A stretch of DNA of 64,000 bases. Origin: Actinomyces sp. UMB0138 (GTDB lineage Bacteria; Bacillota; Negativicutes; Veillonellales; Veillonellaceae). The DNA lies in the NCBI RefSeq assembly GCF_002849225.1, contig NZ_PKMC01000002.1, forward strand, positions 248,001 through 312,000, read 5' to 3'. Positions within the stretch are counted from its first letter, which is position 1. Each line of letters opens with the position of its first letter. The notes beneath the pieces are model-generated. The model ran no database searches, was not told the origin of the DNA, and saw only the letters and a list, made by a program, of their open reading frames with translations. This document shows, piece by piece, positions 27,503 through 35,072 of the stretch. Both the position numbers and the translations under genes were made by a program.

Positions 27503-28309
27503 ATGTCCACCCCACCTGTCGCATACGTTATAGCTGGTTCGGAAGCAACTGGCGGCGCCGGATTTCAGGTTGATCTAAAAACCTACCAGCAGCTGGGCGT
27601 CTACGGTGTGGGCACGCTTTCCTGCATCGTTGCCTTTGACCCGTCGAATAGCTGGGGACACCGCTTCCACCCGATCCCACGTGACATCATTGAAGAGTAG
27701 ATTGAGGTTTCTCTTGCGTGCTTTGACGAGACAGTGATGAACACCGTTAAGGTGGGGATGCTAGGTACCCCCGATACTATCGACGCTGTTGCTCAAGGGC
27801 TTTCGCAGCGCAAATGGAAGAACGTGGTTGTTGACCCCGTACTCATTTGTAAGGGGCAAGAGCCTGGAGCTGCCCTGGATACAGATAATGCGCTGCGGGA
27901 AAAAATACTTCCTCTAGCCACCGTAGTTACGCCGAACGTATTCGAAGCCAAGACCCTCTCTGGAATGGAGCAGATCACAACAGTTGAAGAGCTAGAAGAA
28001 GCAGCCAAACGCATTGGGGAATCTGTGCCCTACGTGGTGGCAAAGGGAGGCGTGGAACTACCTGGCGACAAGGCAGTGGACGTATTGTGGGACGGTAAAG
28101 AGATAACCCGTTTTGAGGCTCCTAAGGTGGGCGAACAGCGCGTATCTGGAGCCGGTTGCACCATTGCTGCTGCGATCACAGGGGAGCTTGCCAAGGGGGC
28201 TGACATTGCGAAGGCAGTGGGAGCTGCAAAACGATTCGTGACACGCGGTATCAACGCTCGCGTAAGTGCCAATACCCCGTTCGATACAGTATGGCAAGGC
28301 GCAAACTAA
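27503..28309 (+). pseudogene. pdxK: Pyridoxine/pyridoxal kinase (PdxK/ThiD-type) interrupted by an in-frame TAG
   Basis: The whole 807-base frame translates as a normal-length (~268 residue) PdxK of the ThiD-like ribokinase family, which phosphorylates vitamin B6 vitamers, except for one amber codon at 27698-27700 (codon 66). Both halves lie in the same frame. The N-part has G-S-E-A-T-G-G-A-G-F-Q-V-D; the C-part has the anion-hole motif V-S-G-A-G-C-T. By family pattern the stop replaces a glutamine in I-I-E-E-[Q]-I-E, so a single CAG-to-TAG change explains it. AAGGAG precedes the ATG. The second part could restart at GTG 27734 or ATG 27737 but would lack the N-terminal substrate-binding region. 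It may be a recent null mutation, a sequencing error or read-through. Confidence 0.85.
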
Positions 28310-28346
28310 CCCGGGTCAAGAAGATAAGTCTTATCGATTGACTATT

Positions 28347-28392
28347 AAATAGGGTGGCGCCCCACGTGAGTTGCGTGGGCGCCACCCTATTT
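28347..28392. terminator. Bidirectional terminator between pdxK and the lipoprotein genes
   Basis: AAATAGGGTGGCGCC at 28347 onward pairs with GGCGCCACCCTATTT ending at 28392, with a further CACG/CGTG extension and one bulged C. A-tract and T-tract flanks suit termination on both strands; the converging lipoprotein gene ends at 28400. Confidence 0.88.
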
Positions 28393-28399
28393 AAGCGAA

Positions 28400-29113
28400 T
28401 TACTTGGCCTGCTTGGCAAGATTGTTCAGTAAATCTTTCAAAGAGGCGATAATAGTGTCTTTTTGGTCAGCATCGCTGCCTGCCACAACAGCGACCATGC
28501 TGCCATTAGCGCCACGTGCCATTACCGTGGATTGGGATTGCCCATCCTGAGTAGTTTCATTAATTTCCCAAATGGCCTTGTTTGCGTTTTCAACATCGAT
28601 TTTCTTGTAAGTGTTGTGGAGCGTGGTGTTGTGCTTGCCGGATTTAAGAGTGATTTTGGCGCAATCGTCAGACAATGAAAGGGTCGTGTCGATGTTGTCC
28701 TCAATGTTAGTATCCTTGACCTTCACCACCTGGACTAGAAGAGCAGGAGCGTCTTGTGCCTGAACGAGGTATTCCACGCCGTGGGGGATGCCGTTTTCTA
28801 TGAGCTTGTAGCACTTCTGGGGTTCAATCAGGTCCTTTACGGATTTGAGGGTTTCGGCCTTCTTTTCGGCGGCCTCCACTTGTGGGTCACCAGATTTGAA
28901 GGAGACTACCTTGTTCAACTTCTTGCCGTCTACTTTGGTGTTCTTTATGGCCGTCTCGACCTGTTGTGCGGTTAGGTTCTGCACCCCTGCCGACACGTCC
29001 TTCTTACCCCCGGCGTCTGCGGAGTCTGATGAGTTCGCGCAGGCCGATAGCGACAGGGCTAATGTTGCGGCTGCGCCTACTGCACCTAGTGAACGAAGTT
29101 TGGTCGATAGCAT
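28400..29113 (-). CDS. Lipoprotein, paralogue 1 of a three-gene array
   Basis: A 237-residue exported lipoprotein. The signal peptide ends in the lipobox L-S-A-C, so the mature protein begins at a lipidated cysteine. The mature domain has two further cysteines (Q-K-C-Y-K and D-D-C-A-K) that are conserved in position in the two neighbouring paralogues and are likely to form a disulfide. The C-terminus L-L-N-N-L-A-K-Q-A-K is nearly the same in the 29211 gene. ATG 29113 is preferred, with AGAGGA six bases upstream, over an upstream start at 29146. The fold resembles small sensor-type lipoproteins, but I do not recognise a named family. Confidence 0.82.
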   Translation of the reverse strand: MLSTKLRSLGAVGAAATLALSLSACANSSDSADAGGKKDVSAGVQNLTAQQVETAIKNTKVDGKKLNKVVSFKSGDPQVEAAEKKAETLKSVKDLIEPQKCYKLIENGIPHGVEYLVQAQDAPALLVQVVKVKDTNIEDNIDTTLSLSDDCAKITLKSGKHNTTLHNTYKKIDVENANKAIWEINETTQDGQSQSTVMARGANGSMVAVVAGSDADQKDTIIASLKDLLNNLAKQAK

Positions 29114-29210
29114 TCCAGGTCCTCTTCTCGTGAAAATGGGCGGCATATGGTTCTATTTATGAGCTTATTTGTTTCTCTAGATTGGGCTAGCGGTGCCCGA
29201 TCTAGATTGG

Positions 29211-29915
29211 TTATTTCGCTTGTTTTGCCAGGTTGTTCAGGATATCTTGCAGTGCTGCAGTCATCGCTTCTTTGCTATCAGGAGAACGGCTGAGGACTGT
29301 CGCCTGGACGCTGCCAACAGTTGCTTCGGCGCGGAGCTCCTTAGAACTATTTCCGTCCTGCTCTGTAATAGTCGTTTCCCATGCTGCGGATTCGGCATTG
29401 TCAACATCTAGCTCTTGGATGGTGTGCCGCAAACGAGCACTCCACATCTGCACATCCTTGCATTCGTCCGCCAGGTCGAGTGCATTATTGAGCCTATCCG
29501 TCATGTTCATGTCTCTGGACTTAGTCAACTGGACCAGGCGGTTTTTGCCATTCTTTACCTGAACAACGTAGTCCAAATCGTTTGGGGCAGTGGTCATACT
29601 TTCGAAGCATCTTGCAGGTTTTGTATGCTCCTTTGCAGACTTGATCGTGTCTCGTGTCTGCTTCAGCATCGACTGCATGTCAGGGTCGGAGTGTACGAGC
29701 GAGGTGGCATTGACCAGTTTTTTGCCGGCGAATTCGGATTCTTTAACCGCTTCTTTAGCCTGATCTACGGTTAACTTTTCGATTGCTGCTGGCGCTTTTT
29801 TCTTTGCAGAATCGCCATCGGAGCCGTCGAAACTGATTGCGCAGGCCGACAGCGGCAGAGCGAGTGCTGCGGTTGCGCATATGCTGCAAATGGCGCGTAG
29901 CTTACGGGATATCAT
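29211..29915 (-). CDS. Lipoprotein, paralogue 2
   Basis: A 234-residue lipoprotein with lipobox L-S-A-C-A. Like its neighbours it has a charged linker, then K-L-T-V-D-Q-A-K-E-A-V, a conserved cysteine pair (A-R-C-F-E and D-E-C-K-D), a W near residue 180 and an I-L-N-N-L-A-K-Q-A-K end. It shares the most with paralogue 1. It lies about 97 bases upstream of paralogue 1 on the same strand and 26 bases downstream of paralogue 3, so the three could be one transcript. Function unknown. Confidence 0.82.
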   Translation of the reverse strand: MISRKLRAICSICATAALALPLSACAISFDGSDGDSAKKKAPAAIEKLTVDQAKEAVKESEFAGKKLVNATSLVHSDPDMQSMLKQTRDTIKSAKEHTKPARCFESMTTAPNDLDYVVQVKNGKNRLVQLTKSRDMNMTDRLNNALDLADECKDVQMWSARLRHTIQELDVDNAESAAWETTITEQDGNSSKELRAEATVGSVQATVLSRSPDSKEAMTAALQDILNNLAKQAK

Positions 29916-29941
29916 TTTGTTTCTCTCTACTTTGAGGGGTG

Positions 29942-30631
29942 TTATTTGGTTTTTTCGGCTAGCTTGTTCAAAAAATTTTGGGTAGATTCGATAATTTCAT
30001 CTTTATGGAGATGATCTGTGATAAGAAAAGTCCCATTAGCAGCTGTGGTGGACATTGCCTCTTTGTCCCTCTCCGTAAAGGCCCAGGTGTCCAACGCGGC
30101 TACTTTGGCGTATCTAAGATTGAGTTTGCTGGTGTCTAAGGTTAGTGGATCCTGAAAAGCGGTAAACACGCGACATTCGCCAGCTAGCTTCAGCTTATGG
30201 CGGATCGCGTCCTCGGCGTTCAGTTCCTCATATTTATCTACTAACAGTCGGTACTTACCGTTGCCGGCTTTGATCACGTAGTCTAACCTGCCATGGCCGG
30301 GAGTAAAGAAAGAGTGATAGCACTTCCTATCCTTTGCGGGAAAGGATTCCCCTACTTTTTCCGCAAACTTGTCTTCTTGCTCAAGCCTGGCTAATTCGGG
30401 ACTGTCCCCGGTTAGAAAATCTCTTACTTTTAGACCGGTGCCGCCGAAGGTGGTCTGCTCAACTGCATCCTTTACTTGCTCTGAGGGCAGTCTTTCGATC
30501 TTAGCTACTGCTTTTTTGCTCGCTAGTCCGTCGCTCGGATTGTGATGGCTGATAGTGCAGGCGGAAAGCGAAAGTGTTGCGGCGGCAATGGCGGTTGCAG
30601 CGCAGACAGTTCTTAGCTTGGGGATGAGCAT
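29942..30631 (-). CDS. Lipoprotein, paralogue 3
   Basis: A 229-residue lipoprotein with lipobox L-S-A-C-T, the most divergent of the three. It keeps the cysteine pair (R-K-C-Y-H and G-E-C-R-V), the L-P-S-E-Q-V-K-D-A-V segment and the F-L-N-K-L-A-E-K-T-K end. AAGAAGG lies a few bases upstream of ATG 30631. It is first in the array. Function unknown. Tandem divergence suggests variation in ligand or partner specificity. Confidence 0.82.
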   Translation of the reverse strand: MLIPKLRTVCAATAIAAATLSLSACTISHHNPSDGLASKKAVAKIERLPSEQVKDAVEQTTFGGTGLKVRDFLTGDSPELARLEQEDKFAEKVGESFPAKDRKCYHSFFTPGHGRLDYVIKAGNGKYRLLVDKYEELNAEDAIRHKLKLAGECRVFTAFQDPLTLDTSKLNLRYAKVAALDTWAFTERDKEAMSTTAANGTFLITDHLHKDEIIESTQNFLNKLAEKTK

Positions 30632-30823
30632 CCTAGCCTTCTTAGGAAATGTGAAAAAACATACACTTTCGTATCTAGCATATGGTTTTCCAGAAAAACC
30701 GCTACTCGAAACCTCTGGAGCTAACTGGATACGTGGACTTATTCCACAAAGCCGCCCCTGGTCGCTAACGCCCGCTTGTCGCTATCGTTCCTTGCCGCGA
30801 AAGGCGAGATTGCCCTGGCTGCG

Positions 30824-31444
30824 CTAGTCCACTCGCGCAACGGAGGAGCTGCGAGCGAAACGCTTCCGCACCTTCACAAAGAACCAGATAATAAGCCCAA
30901 CCAATGCTGCAACCAGCAAAAGAGCCACTACGGGAACGAGTACTGCCGAGAAGGATAGGGCGGCCGCAACTGCGTCTTCTCCGGTAGATACGACAGGGGC
31001 GGCGAGTCCCACAGTAGACGCGTTCCACACCGGTCGTGAAGAAGACTTAAAAAAGTGGATCCCGAGCGCCACCGCGAAGCCAACAACTAGGGCGATCCAA
31101 GTTGACGGTTGCCGAAAAGCCTCGGAGGTAGTGAGCTGCTCGACGCCGTTTTCTCCGGTTGCTGAATTGAGGCCGGAAGCAAACATGAGGCCGCCGGAGG
31201 TAGGGCGAATAACCGTCTGAATGGCGTCGTTGATGGTGTCGACAGCTGGAACCTTGTCTGCCACAATCTCTATTACTAAGAGGACGGCAACGATGCCCAG
31301 TAGGATCGGATCCGACAGCCACTGCCAGGCTTGTGGCAGAGTAATCACTGAGGTGAAGCGGGCCAGAAGCCCGAACACCAGCATGGGGATGTATGCGTTT
31401 AGCCCTGACGCTGAAGAAAGCCCTAAGGCGGTAAAAAGTTCCAT
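30824..31444 (-). CDS. DUF4126-family membrane protein
   Basis: A ~206-residue multi-pass membrane protein. The start M-E-L-F-T-A-L-G-L-S-S-A-S-G-L-N-A-Y-I-P is characteristic of DUF4126 proteins; residues ~60-85 carry D-K-V-P-A-V-D-T-I-N-D and later R-P-T-S-G-G-L-M, also family hallmarks. About five hydrophobic segments are visible and the C-terminus is basic. I place the start at ATG 31444 by family alignment, although the ribosome binding site is poor; a TTG at 31498 is an upstream alternative. Biochemical function of the family is not established. Confidence 0.78.
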   Translation of the reverse strand: MELFTALGLSSASGLNAYIPMLVFGLLARFTSVITLPQAWQWLSDPILLGIVAVLLVIEIVADKVPAVDTINDAIQTVIRPTSGGLMFASGLNSATGENGVEQLTTSEAFRQPSTWIALVVGFAVALGIHFFKSSSRPVWNASTVGLAAPVVSTGEDAVAAALSFSAVLVPVVALLLVAALVGLIIWFFVKVRKRFARSSSVARVD

Positions 31445-31512
31445 CAAACAAGATTGTATGGCGAAAGCCTCTGTGCTGCCGAATAATTCAGGACGCAATA
31501 AGAACTAAATGA

Positions 31513-31543
31513 GTTGTAGCGCCGCAGGGAGTGGCGCTACAAC
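31513..31543. other. Stem-loop in the DUF4126 / murE intergenic region
   Basis: GTTGTAGCGCC (31513-31523) pairs perfectly with GGCGCTACAAC (31533-31543), followed on the plus strand by GTTTTAGG. No plus-strand gene ends here, so it is either the terminator of an unannotated short transcript or a structure in the DUF4126 leader. The remaining ~200 bases up to murE show no other clear feature. Confidence 0.55.
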
Positions 31544-31751
31544 GTTTTAGGAAACCTGATCCCAGTTTACGCTGACTCCAGCTGTCGCCGCCGATCCATC
31601 CTCTTATTAGCCTTCACTAGCTGTTTTGTAACCCCGCAGTTAGCGTACGTTGCTTGGTAGGGGTTAGCAGAATGAACGGCTACGGCGAGGCTGCGGCTCG
31701 CCCTCGGCGCGTAGAAAAAAACTACAGCGGTGGTGGACTACTATCGAACAT

Positions 31752-33308
31752 ATGGAGCAGATCTGCGATATTCGTCCGAAAGTTACACCCGTTTGTTTGT
31801 CTGAAGTTTTGGAAGGGCTTTCTTGGGACGGCCCTGCTGAAGCAGGCAAAGTCAAGGTGTCCGGGGTTAGTGTTTCTACCCACGACATTGATAAAGGCTG
31901 GGTTTTTGTTGCGATTAAGGGCTATTCCCATCACGGTATTGAACACGCAGCAGTGGCGGTACGTCATGGAGCGGTAGCGATAATTACCGACAGTGAGGGC
32001 GCAACTCGAGTAGGCAAAGACTTTCCGGTGCCCGTAATTACCACGGCTGATCCTCGTAGCGCGGTAGCGCCTGTCGCGTGCGCGATTTATAAGAACCCTG
32101 CTAAAGATCTGGTGACAGCGACAGTTACCGGCACAAACGGGAAAACTACGACTACCTATTTACTTAGAGCGCTGCTCGGCGTGGATCATCCGCACGCCGC
32201 CCTGTGCGGTACCAACGAGGTCTCGGTAGGCCAGCACCAGATTATTGCCTCGCGCACTACCGCTGAGGCGCCCGTGCTGCAACGCTTCTTGGCCTCCGCG
32301 CGCGAACAAAATCTAGGCGGAGCAGTCATCGAGACTTCCTCACACGCCTTGTCGTTGCACCGTGTCGACGGAATCTGTTTTGACGTAGCTGGGTTTACGA
32401 ATCTGCAACACGATCATCTGGATTACTACGGCGACATGGATACTTATTTTGCGGCTAAGGCGCAGCTTTTCACCGCGGCTCACGCCAAACGCGCGGTAGT
32501 GTGTGTTGACGACAAGTGGGGCAAGAAGATGGCTCAGGTGAGTCAGATTCCTACGGTTACTGTGGCCGCGCTTAGCCAGAGCGAAGCAGACTGGCAGGTA
32601 AGCGACATTCACGCCGATCAAGAATCTATGCGTACAGTCTTCACCCTCACCGGCCCGGAGGGGCAAACCGGCCAGGTCGCCTCCCCTGTTTTAGGCGAAG
32701 TGAACGTGCAAAATTGCGCGGTAACGATTGTTTGCGGCGTGCAGTTAGGCTACGCCCTCCAGGACGCCATCAAGGCGGTCGAGGGCGCTAAACAGGTTCC
32801 CGGGCGGATGCAGAAAGTTAATCCGACTCCTGCTCCGGGGCAACCGCTGGTGATTGCTGACTATGCACACACCCCGGAAGGGTTGGACTGGACTCTAAAA
32901 TCGGTTCGCGAAATGACTGAGGGCAAAGTTGTCATCGTCTTTGGTACAGACGGAGATAGGGATCCCTCTAAGCGCGAGGATCTAGCTGAAGTGGCTGCCC
33001 GTAGGGCTGACATTTTGTGGGTCACTGACGAGAACCCGCGTACCGAGGATCCCCAGTCTATCCGTGACTACCTGATTCGCGGGGTTAAGAGGGTCCGTCC
33101 AGACATGAACAACGTCACCGAGATAACCACCTGCCGCCGCGATGCGGTGCGTAAGGCCATCCTCAACTCCACTGAGGGAGACATTGTCATGTTAACCGGC
33201 AAGGGGATTGAGTGGTACCAAGATATCGAGAACATCAAACACACGTATTCCGATATCGATACCGCAGCCGAAATTCTTGAACGCGACCCCCGTCGCGAAG
33301 AAAAATAG
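31752..33308 (+). CDS. murE: UDP-N-acetylmuramyl-tripeptide synthetase (MurE-type)
   Basis: A 518-residue Mur ligase. The ATP-binding motif T-G-T-N-G-K-T-T-T is at ~126-134; E-T-S-S-H-A-L follows, as in MurE, and the C-terminal domain has V-F-G-T-D-G-D-R-D. MurE adds the third amino acid to UDP-MurNAc-L-Ala-D-Glu in the cytoplasm. The specificity loop reads T-D-E-N-P-R-T-E-D-P: the arginine of the diaminopimelate-type D-N-P-R motif is kept but the aspartate is glutamate. The gene stands alone, followed by gnd and not murF, so it is outside the usual division/cell-wall cluster and may be a second MurE. The ribosome binding site for ATG 31752 is weak. Confidence 0.88.
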   Translation: MEQICDIRPKVTPVCLSEVLEGLSWDGPAEAGKVKVSGVSVSTHDIDKGWVFVAIKGYSHHGIEHAAVAVRHGAVAIITDSEGATRVGKDFPVPVITTADPRSAVAPVACAIYKNPAKDLVTATVTGTNGKTTTTYLLRALLGVDHPHAALCGTNEVSVGQHQIIASRTTAEAPVLQRFLASAREQNLGGAVIETSSHALSLHRVDGICFDVAGFTNLQHDHLDYYGDMDTYFAAKAQLFTAAHAKRAVVCVDDKWGKKMAQVSQIPTVTVAALSQSEADWQVSDIHADQESMRTVFTLTGPEGQTGQVASPVLGEVNVQNCAVTIVCGVQLGYALQDAIKAVEGAKQVPGRMQKVNPTPAPGQPLVIADYAHTPEGLDWTLKSVREMTEGKVVIVFGTDGDRDPSKREDLAEVAARRADILWVTDENPRTEDPQSIRDYLIRGVKRVRPDMNNVTEITTCRRDAVRKAILNSTEGDIVMLTGKGIEWYQDIENIKHTYSDIDTAAEILERDPRREEK

Positions 33309-33461
33309 GATTTCCAAACAGTAGAGGGCGTTGCCGTGTGGTGGCGTCCTCTACCTTGTAAGCCATGTTTTGAAGGGGTCTCCACCAGGGGGGCCGCCTT
33401 AGGTAGGCTATTAAGCGTTTACAGTATTCTTCGTGTTGACCTGATTGTTGAAGGAGAAGTA

Positions 33462-34916
33462 ATGGCAATCCCTACACCCCAGGCCGGATCGGCCGACATT
33501 GGCGTAATGGGCATGGGCGTAATGGGCTCAAATTTGGCCCGGAACCTAGCTCGCAACGGATACAAGGTGGCGATTACGAATCGTACTCTTGCCAGGACTG
33601 AACGAGTTCTCGAAAACTATGGCGACGAGGGCACTTTCATTCCATCCCAGAATGTAGAGGATTTCATTGCTTCGTTGGAAAAACCGCGAGTCGCAATCAT
33701 TATGGTTAAGGCAGGCTCGGCTACGGACGCTTGCATCGACCAGTTCAAGCAGTACATGGAAGAGGGCGACATTGTTGTTGACTGCGGTAACTCCCTCTTT
33801 AGTGACACTCGCCGACGCGAAGCAGAATTGAAGGCCGCCGGGCTGCATTTCGTGGGTGCCGGTGTCTCTGGTGGAGAAGAAGGGGCACTGCTAGGGCCGG
33901 CCATTATGCCAGGGGGATCCAAGTGGGCTTACGATCGCCTCGGCCCCATGTTCGAGAAGATCTCTGCGCATGTGGAAGGTGAGCCTTGCTGCACTCATGT
34001 CGGTTCTGACGGGGCCGGCCACTTCGTGAAGATGGTTCACAACGGTATTGAGTATGCTGACATGCAGGTTATTGGTGAAGCGTACGATCTGTTGCGCCGC
34101 GCCCTTGGACTGACGCCGGCAGAGGTTGGCGATATTTTCCGCGAATGGAACAAGGGCGACCTGGATTCCTACCTGATGGAAATCACTGCAGAGGTGCTAA
34201 CTCAGGTTGACACTGAAACTGGCAAACCGCTGGTAGACCTGATTCAGGATGCCGCTGGCCAGAAGGGCACGGGCATGTGGACAGTGCAGACCGCCCTCGA
34301 CCTGGCTGTACCCGTTACCGGCATTGGCGAGGCCACCTTCGCTCGCGGCCTGTCGTCCTCGCCAGAGCAGCGTGAAGCTGCCCAGGGCCTCGCAGGGCAT
34401 GAAGAGGAATGGCAGGTGCAGGACCGCGATGCCTTCATCGAGGACGTGCGTAAAGCGCTATTCGCCTCCAAGATAGTGGCCTACTCGCAGGGCTTCAACG
34501 AGATCCAGGCGGCTGCTAAGGAATATGACTGGGATATTAAAAATGGGGACATGGCTCGCATTTGGCGAGGTGGCTGCATTATTCGCGCCCGCTTCCTGAA
34601 CGACATTACTAAGGCGTTCCAGAAGAATCCTGATCTGCCCTTGCTGATCGCTGACGATTACTTCTACGACAAGATTCAGGAGTGCTTGCCCGCATGGCGG
34701 CGCGTGGTAGCTGCGGCTGCGTTGCATGGTGCGCCAGCTCCCGTGTTCTCTTCCTCCCTTTCTTACTATGACGGGATTCGTGCGAAACGGCTACCAGCTG
34801 CTCTTATTCAGGGGCAACGCGACTTCTTTGGTTCGCACACCTACAAGCGTGTGGATAAGGAAGGCATCTTCCACACTCTGTGGGCGGAGGAAGGACGTCC
34901 GGAGGAACAGTGGTAA
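33462..34916 (+). CDS. gnd: 6-phosphogluconate dehydrogenase (decarboxylating)
   Basis: A 484-residue enzyme oxidising 6-phosphogluconate to ribulose 5-phosphate and CO2 in the pentose phosphate pathway. The NAD(P)-binding motif G-V-M-G-M-G-V-M-G-S-N is at the N-terminus. The substrate and catalytic segments V-S-G-G-E-E-G-A-L-L-G-P and G-H-F-V-K-M-V-H-N-G-I-E-Y are intact, and length is standard for the dimeric form. The start is ATG 33462 with AAGGAG five bases upstream; a longer frame from 33336 has no support. It follows murE by 153 bases and probably has its own promoter. Confidence 0.96.
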   Translation: MAIPTPQAGSADIGVMGMGVMGSNLARNLARNGYKVAITNRTLARTERVLENYGDEGTFIPSQNVEDFIASLEKPRVAIIMVKAGSATDACIDQFKQYMEEGDIVVDCGNSLFSDTRRREAELKAAGLHFVGAGVSGGEEGALLGPAIMPGGSKWAYDRLGPMFEKISAHVEGEPCCTHVGSDGAGHFVKMVHNGIEYADMQVIGEAYDLLRRALGLTPAEVGDIFREWNKGDLDSYLMEITAEVLTQVDTETGKPLVDLIQDAAGQKGTGMWTVQTALDLAVPVTGIGEATFARGLSSSPEQREAAQGLAGHEEEWQVQDRDAFIEDVRKALFASKIVAYSQGFNEIQAAAKEYDWDIKNGDMARIWRGGCIIRARFLNDITKAFQKNPDLPLLIADDYFYDKIQECLPAWRRVVAAAALHGAPAPVFSSSLSYYDGIRAKRLPAALIQGQRDFFGSHTYKRVDKEGIFHTLWAEEGRPEEQW

Positions 34917-34930
34917 GTCGAGCTTAGAGA

Positions 34931-34948
34931 TTAGCTCGGAATAGCTAA
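34931..34948. repeat. Short inverted repeat downstream of gnd
   Basis: TTAGCT (34931-34936) and AGCTAA (34943-34948) flank a six-base spacer. It lies 14 bases after the gnd stop and could be part of 3' end formation or a protein site. Confidence 0.4.
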
Positions 34949-34968
34949 CTGAACAGGCTAAATATATT

Positions 34969-35017
34969 CCACGGCTTGGCTGAAATGAAATGCGTTATAT
35001 TTTTCAGCCAGCCGTGG
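34969..35017. repeat. Long inverted repeat upstream of the MHS transporter
   Basis: CCACGGCTTGGCTGAAA (34969-34985) pairs with TTTCAGCCAGCCGTGG ending at 35017, giving 16 pairs with one bulged base and a ~17-base AT-rich loop. No T-tract follows directly. It lies 55 bases upstream of the transporter start and is either the gnd terminator or a regulatory structure. Confidence 0.6.
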
Positions 35018-35072
35018 ATTTAGGTTTAGACTGGTTGCGGTATTTGTTGTGGTCTACTTCCGGAGGTTTCCC

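Noticed and set aside
27503..28309. Frameshift as the cause of the broken pyridoxal kinase gene
   Set aside because: Both halves are in the same frame; a single TAG codon explains the break without any insertion or deletion.
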